Below, piece by piece: positions 61,194 to 64,000 of a stretch of 64,000 nt of DNA (position 1 is its first letter; every line of letters begins with the position of its first letter). The notes under the pieces were generated by a model. It saw only the letters and a program-made list of their open reading frames with translations, did no database searches and was not told the origin of the DNA. The DNA lies in assembly GCA_015847255.1 (NCBI GenBank), contig JADLZK010005832.1, forward strand, positions 1 through 64,000, written 5' to 3'. The stretch is from Hyparrhenia diplandra (taxonomy: Eukaryota; Streptophyta; Magnoliopsida; Poales; Poaceae). A program made the translations under genes and the position numbers.

Positions 61194-61564
61194 CTCCCTC
61201 CGGTCCAAGAGTCTCCATCGTATTTGGCTTGGGTGCGATGACCAAGAAGCGTAGTAACGAGTAGCATGTAGTGCCAATTTTCATTTAATCGCCCCTATCA
61301 TTTTAATGCTCACCGTCCATTAGTTTGCCCAAGTAAACAGCGCCCGTCGGTGCACTAAACATAATCATTGAAGGCATGCAAAGATGCGGCGGTGTGAGAC
61401 TCTAACGGAAGGGAACGGAGGGGTAGTCCAGGCGACGCAAAACGGCCAAGCATTGATTGCGGGCTACTCCGAACGATGCATGCGCGTGGTCCCAAACTAA
61501 GACGACGGAGATTTCTGGAAAAAAGTTTTTTGCTAATACGACGAAGACTCTTGGACGGAGGGAG
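61194..61564. mobile_element. Stowaway MITE
   Basis: The left end is ctccctccggtccaagagtc and the right end, reverse-complemented, is ctccctccgtccaagagtct. TA flanks both sides (61192-61193 and 61565-61566). At 371 bp it is longer than usual but non-coding. Confidence 0.85.
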
Positions 61565-61947
61565 TATGTAAGAAAACATAACCTTTGTCAGAATAACTGT
61601 GATACCATGGTGAAACAGTTAAAAAAAGGGCTTAAACCATGCTTGTCCAAAGTCTAACAAGAGAATCACAAATCTTGCAATGAAAATCTAATCGAAAGCT
61701 AAGACAATGAGAAAAATAATGTGCTCAACAAGTGTTCTAGCTGTAGAATCTCGCAAAAAAAAAAAAAAAAGAAGTGTTCTAGCTGTAGAAAAGCAACACA
61801 AAATGTGATGAAACCAATTTAGAACTTCCAATTATTTCATTCGTTCAACAACAAACGGCCCAGTATTTTTTTTCTGTATATTTTGGGATTGGGTTGTCTT
61901 CGAAGAGATACAATTTGGCCGGGCCAACATTCTTTTCCTTTCGACTA
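61565..61947. other. Spacer and distal RPS26 promoter
   Basis: No gene seen. An A-rich run lies at about 61,755-61,772. A first site II-like core (ggccca) is at about 61,857. Confidence 0.4.
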
Positions 61948-61951
61948 TGAC

Positions 61952-62032
61952 TGGGCCCATAAACGGCCCAGTACAATTCCACCACCGACCCGCTGCCTAT
62001 AAAACATTCCTCCCTCACCTCGCGGAACCCTA
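61952..62032 (+). promoter_or_regulatory. RPS26 promoter: site II, TATA, telo-box
   Basis: TGGGCC at 61952-61957 and its complement GGCCCA at 61965-61970 are site II elements. TATAAAA lies at 61998-62004, and AACCCTA (telo-box) at 62026-62032 in the leader. This set is typical of plant ribosomal-protein promoters, where TCP and Myb-like factors act. Confidence 0.75.
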
Positions 62033-62066
62033 GTGGGGATTCAGAACTCGACCTCGCGCCGCCGCC

Positions 62067-62668
62067 ATGGTGAGTCCCAAGCATCAAGCTCGATCTTCCT
62101 CCCTTTTTTCATGTACATCTCCAATCTAATTCGCTTCACTCCCTGCTCTCTCTCCGCAGACCTTCAAGCGCCGCAACGGCGGCCGCAACAAGCATGGCCG
62201 CGGTCACGTCAAGTACATCCGCTGCTCTAACTGCGCCAAGTGCTGCCCCAAGGTGCGTGGAGGCCTCCAAAGTCGCCTTGCCTTTTCTCTTCATTTACCC
62301 CTGTGATGAAATTTTCTGATTCGTACGTGGTTTCCACTTTCCTTTTTGATGCCCGTCACAGGACAAGGCGATCAAGAGGTTTCAGGTGAGGAACATCGTG
62401 GAGCAGGCGGCCATCAGGGACGTCCAGGAAGCGTGCGTCCATGATGGTAAATCCCTCTATTCGTCCAGATCTGTTTCTTCAGTAAATCTTTTATGCGACT
62501 TTTAATTTGACGAGGGTAAACATGGTCTGTGGCTCAGGGTACGTCCTCCCGAAGCTGTACGCCAAGGTACACCACTGTGTCTCGTGCGCGATCCACGCTC
62601 ACATCGTCCGCGTCCGATCCCGTGAGAAGCGCAGGGACCGCAAGCCACCGGAGCGCTTCAGACGCAGG
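62067..62668 (+). CDS. RPS26: 40S ribosomal protein S26 (eS26), 3' end outside window
   Basis: eS26 sits near the mRNA exit channel and the 3' end of 18S rRNA in the 40S subunit. Exons: 62067-62069 (ATG only), 62160-62252, 62362-62446, 62538-62668, all with GT-AG introns and matching phases. The protein reads MTFKRRNGGRNKHGRGHVKY and so on through RFRRR, 104 residues so far. The zinc-binding cysteines are C23/C26 (IRCSNCAKCC) and C74/C77 (HHCVSCAIH). The start is the ATG in gccgccATGG, directly followed by an intron. The remaining 25-30 residues must be encoded beyond 64,000, because intron 4 is still running at the window end. No frame breaks are seen, unlike MDN1. Confidence 0.95.
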
Positions 62669-64000
62669 GTATGCTTCGCTCACTGATCTAGCGTTTATAT
62701 TGAATATCCTGTGGACTATGTGTTTGAAAACAGATATGTCAATACATGTTTGTGTTCTTATTAGAGCCTGTCTAATGAGAGTCTACTTGCTGATTAGTTT
62801 ATCTCCTCTATGACGGGCCTTTTAATTGATTCCAGTTCCTCTGATGGACATACTTCTGATTGTGTCCTGATAGCATATACTGTTCTGATTTGTTTCCTGA
62901 TGACAAATACTGTTCTGATTTAGTACCTGTAAGATACACCGATCTCGTGATGTCCTGATAGCCCTGTCTTGATGGCCAACTGCCTTCAGTTATATTTCAT
63001 TAGTTTGCCTTTCAGATGTCTACCATATGTTATTTTCTAATCATTTTAAATAGGATCTCTGTGAATAGAATCTGCTGTCCTTAGTTGACCTGATCACCTG
63101 ATTGGTTTTGTGCTCAGTTATGCAAATTTTTCCAATATCTGATCATTTTAAATAGGATGTATGTGAAATGTGAATAGAATCATCTATCCTTAGTTGACGT
63201 AATTGGTTCTGTGCTTAGTTAAGTAATATTAGTAATATTTGCAATGGTAGTAGCAGGATCACCATTCCCAATTCTGTACTATAGAGCTTGGTGTTTCACA
63301 TATAGAGTAGAACATATGGTTTGGGACTTTGTCTGCCCTGCTGGCAAGTCAGTAGTGCCTTGCGGGATGAACAGGTCCCTGACATGTACAACCATTTACA
63401 CACTATGTCAGTTGATATTTTGTTTTCAGCTGATCATTAAGGATGGGAAATTTCCAGACATGGATGTATTCCATGTCTCCATCGCCGCTTGTCTATCACT
63501 TGGCGCTGTTTTTTTTTTTGTACTTAAGATGTAACGCAATTGCTAGTTAACCACTTTTACTTCCTTCCTGGCCTGACATGTCATGTATCTGGGACTTCTA
63601 CGTTGCCCCTAGGGCTGTTATGCTGTGCCTGTGGGATGAACAGGTCCCAACATTTACTCCATTTTTCACTTTATCAGCTGATGGCTGTAATTTTTAGCTG
63701 ATCATTAAGAATGGGAAATGTTTAATGCTATCTTTGTTCTGCTTGCCTGCTTGAGCATGGCTTGTTTGAAATATCATATGTTTGGGAGTAATATGTTGCC
63801 CCTATGGCTGTAACAGTGCCTGTGGGATGAACAGGTCCCAGTATTTACTACCATTTTGCTCACTTTGTCAGCTATTACCTACATATTAAAAACTGATCTT
63901 ATAAGAATATGAAATATTAACGGTGTTTTTATTCATATATACTACCTTGTCAAATACTGTTCTTTTGTGCAAACTTTGCTGAATCATTAGACCATAATTT
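62669..64000 (+). other. RPS26 intron 4 with internal repeats
   Basis: More than 1.3 kb of intron with no acceptor seen before the window end. gggatgaacaggtccc occurs three times (63364, 63633, 63824), each followed by atttac-like, cactttgtcagct-like and tgatcattaag-like words, so a unit of roughly 190-270 bases is repeated. A separate pair of about 100-bp units lies at about 63,032 and 63,138 (tgatcattttaaataggat, then ccttagttgac). Confidence 0.65.

Noticed and set aside
62529..62813. 94-codon plus-strand frame overlapping RPS26 exon 4
   Set aside because: It is out of frame with the conserved eS26 protein and crosses the splice donor at 62,669.

Overview
The window is nuclear DNA from a grass (Poaceae). 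It has many GT-AG introns, TA-flanked Stowaway MITEs, Tourist MITEs, an Au-type SINE, LINE tails and a MULE, and its genes match cereal families. The species cannot be fixed from the sequence.

Layout. Positions 1-4,600 are intergenic, with one clear Stowaway MITE. A degraded alpha-expansin gene lies at 4,827-6,299 (+), still with a TATA box, two introns and recognisable motifs in shifted frames. Positions 6,300-9,364 are repeat-rich spacer. The minus strand from 44,320 down to 9,365 holds MDN1 (midasin), the very large six-AAA dynein-like ATPase of 60S ribosome maturation. I traced about 66 exons totalling about 16.5 kb of coding sequence (about 5,490 codons, the usual size for the family). 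They hold six Walker A motifs, a long linker, a D/E-rich exon and a C-terminal MIDAS domain. The introns carry MITEs, a SINE, a LINE remnant and a MULE-like element.

Upstream of MDN1 (44,330-48,880) are a foldback element, a probable LTR fragment and a small old inverted relic of MDN1 exons 11-12. A second, truncated direct copy of the MDN1 5' third follows (49,247-60,616, minus). It has its own first exon, TATA box and telo-box, and it stops inside AAA3. A short extra exon-16 fragment is fused to its 3' end. Copy 2 has gained transposons of its own, the most striking being a LINE-like retroposon containing a MULE that itself contains a Tourist MITE.

The right end (62,067 onward, +) holds RPS26, a 40S ribosomal protein gene, whose last exon lies outside the window. 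The RPS26 and MDN1 promoters both carry telo-box and site II-like motifs, the plant signature of co-expressed ribosome and ribosome-biogenesis genes.

Caution. The longer MDN1 copy carries several one-base frame breaks, mostly in homopolymers, plus one disrupted patch with an in-frame stop. Either the assembly has homopolymer errors or the gene is decaying; the sequence alone does not decide this.
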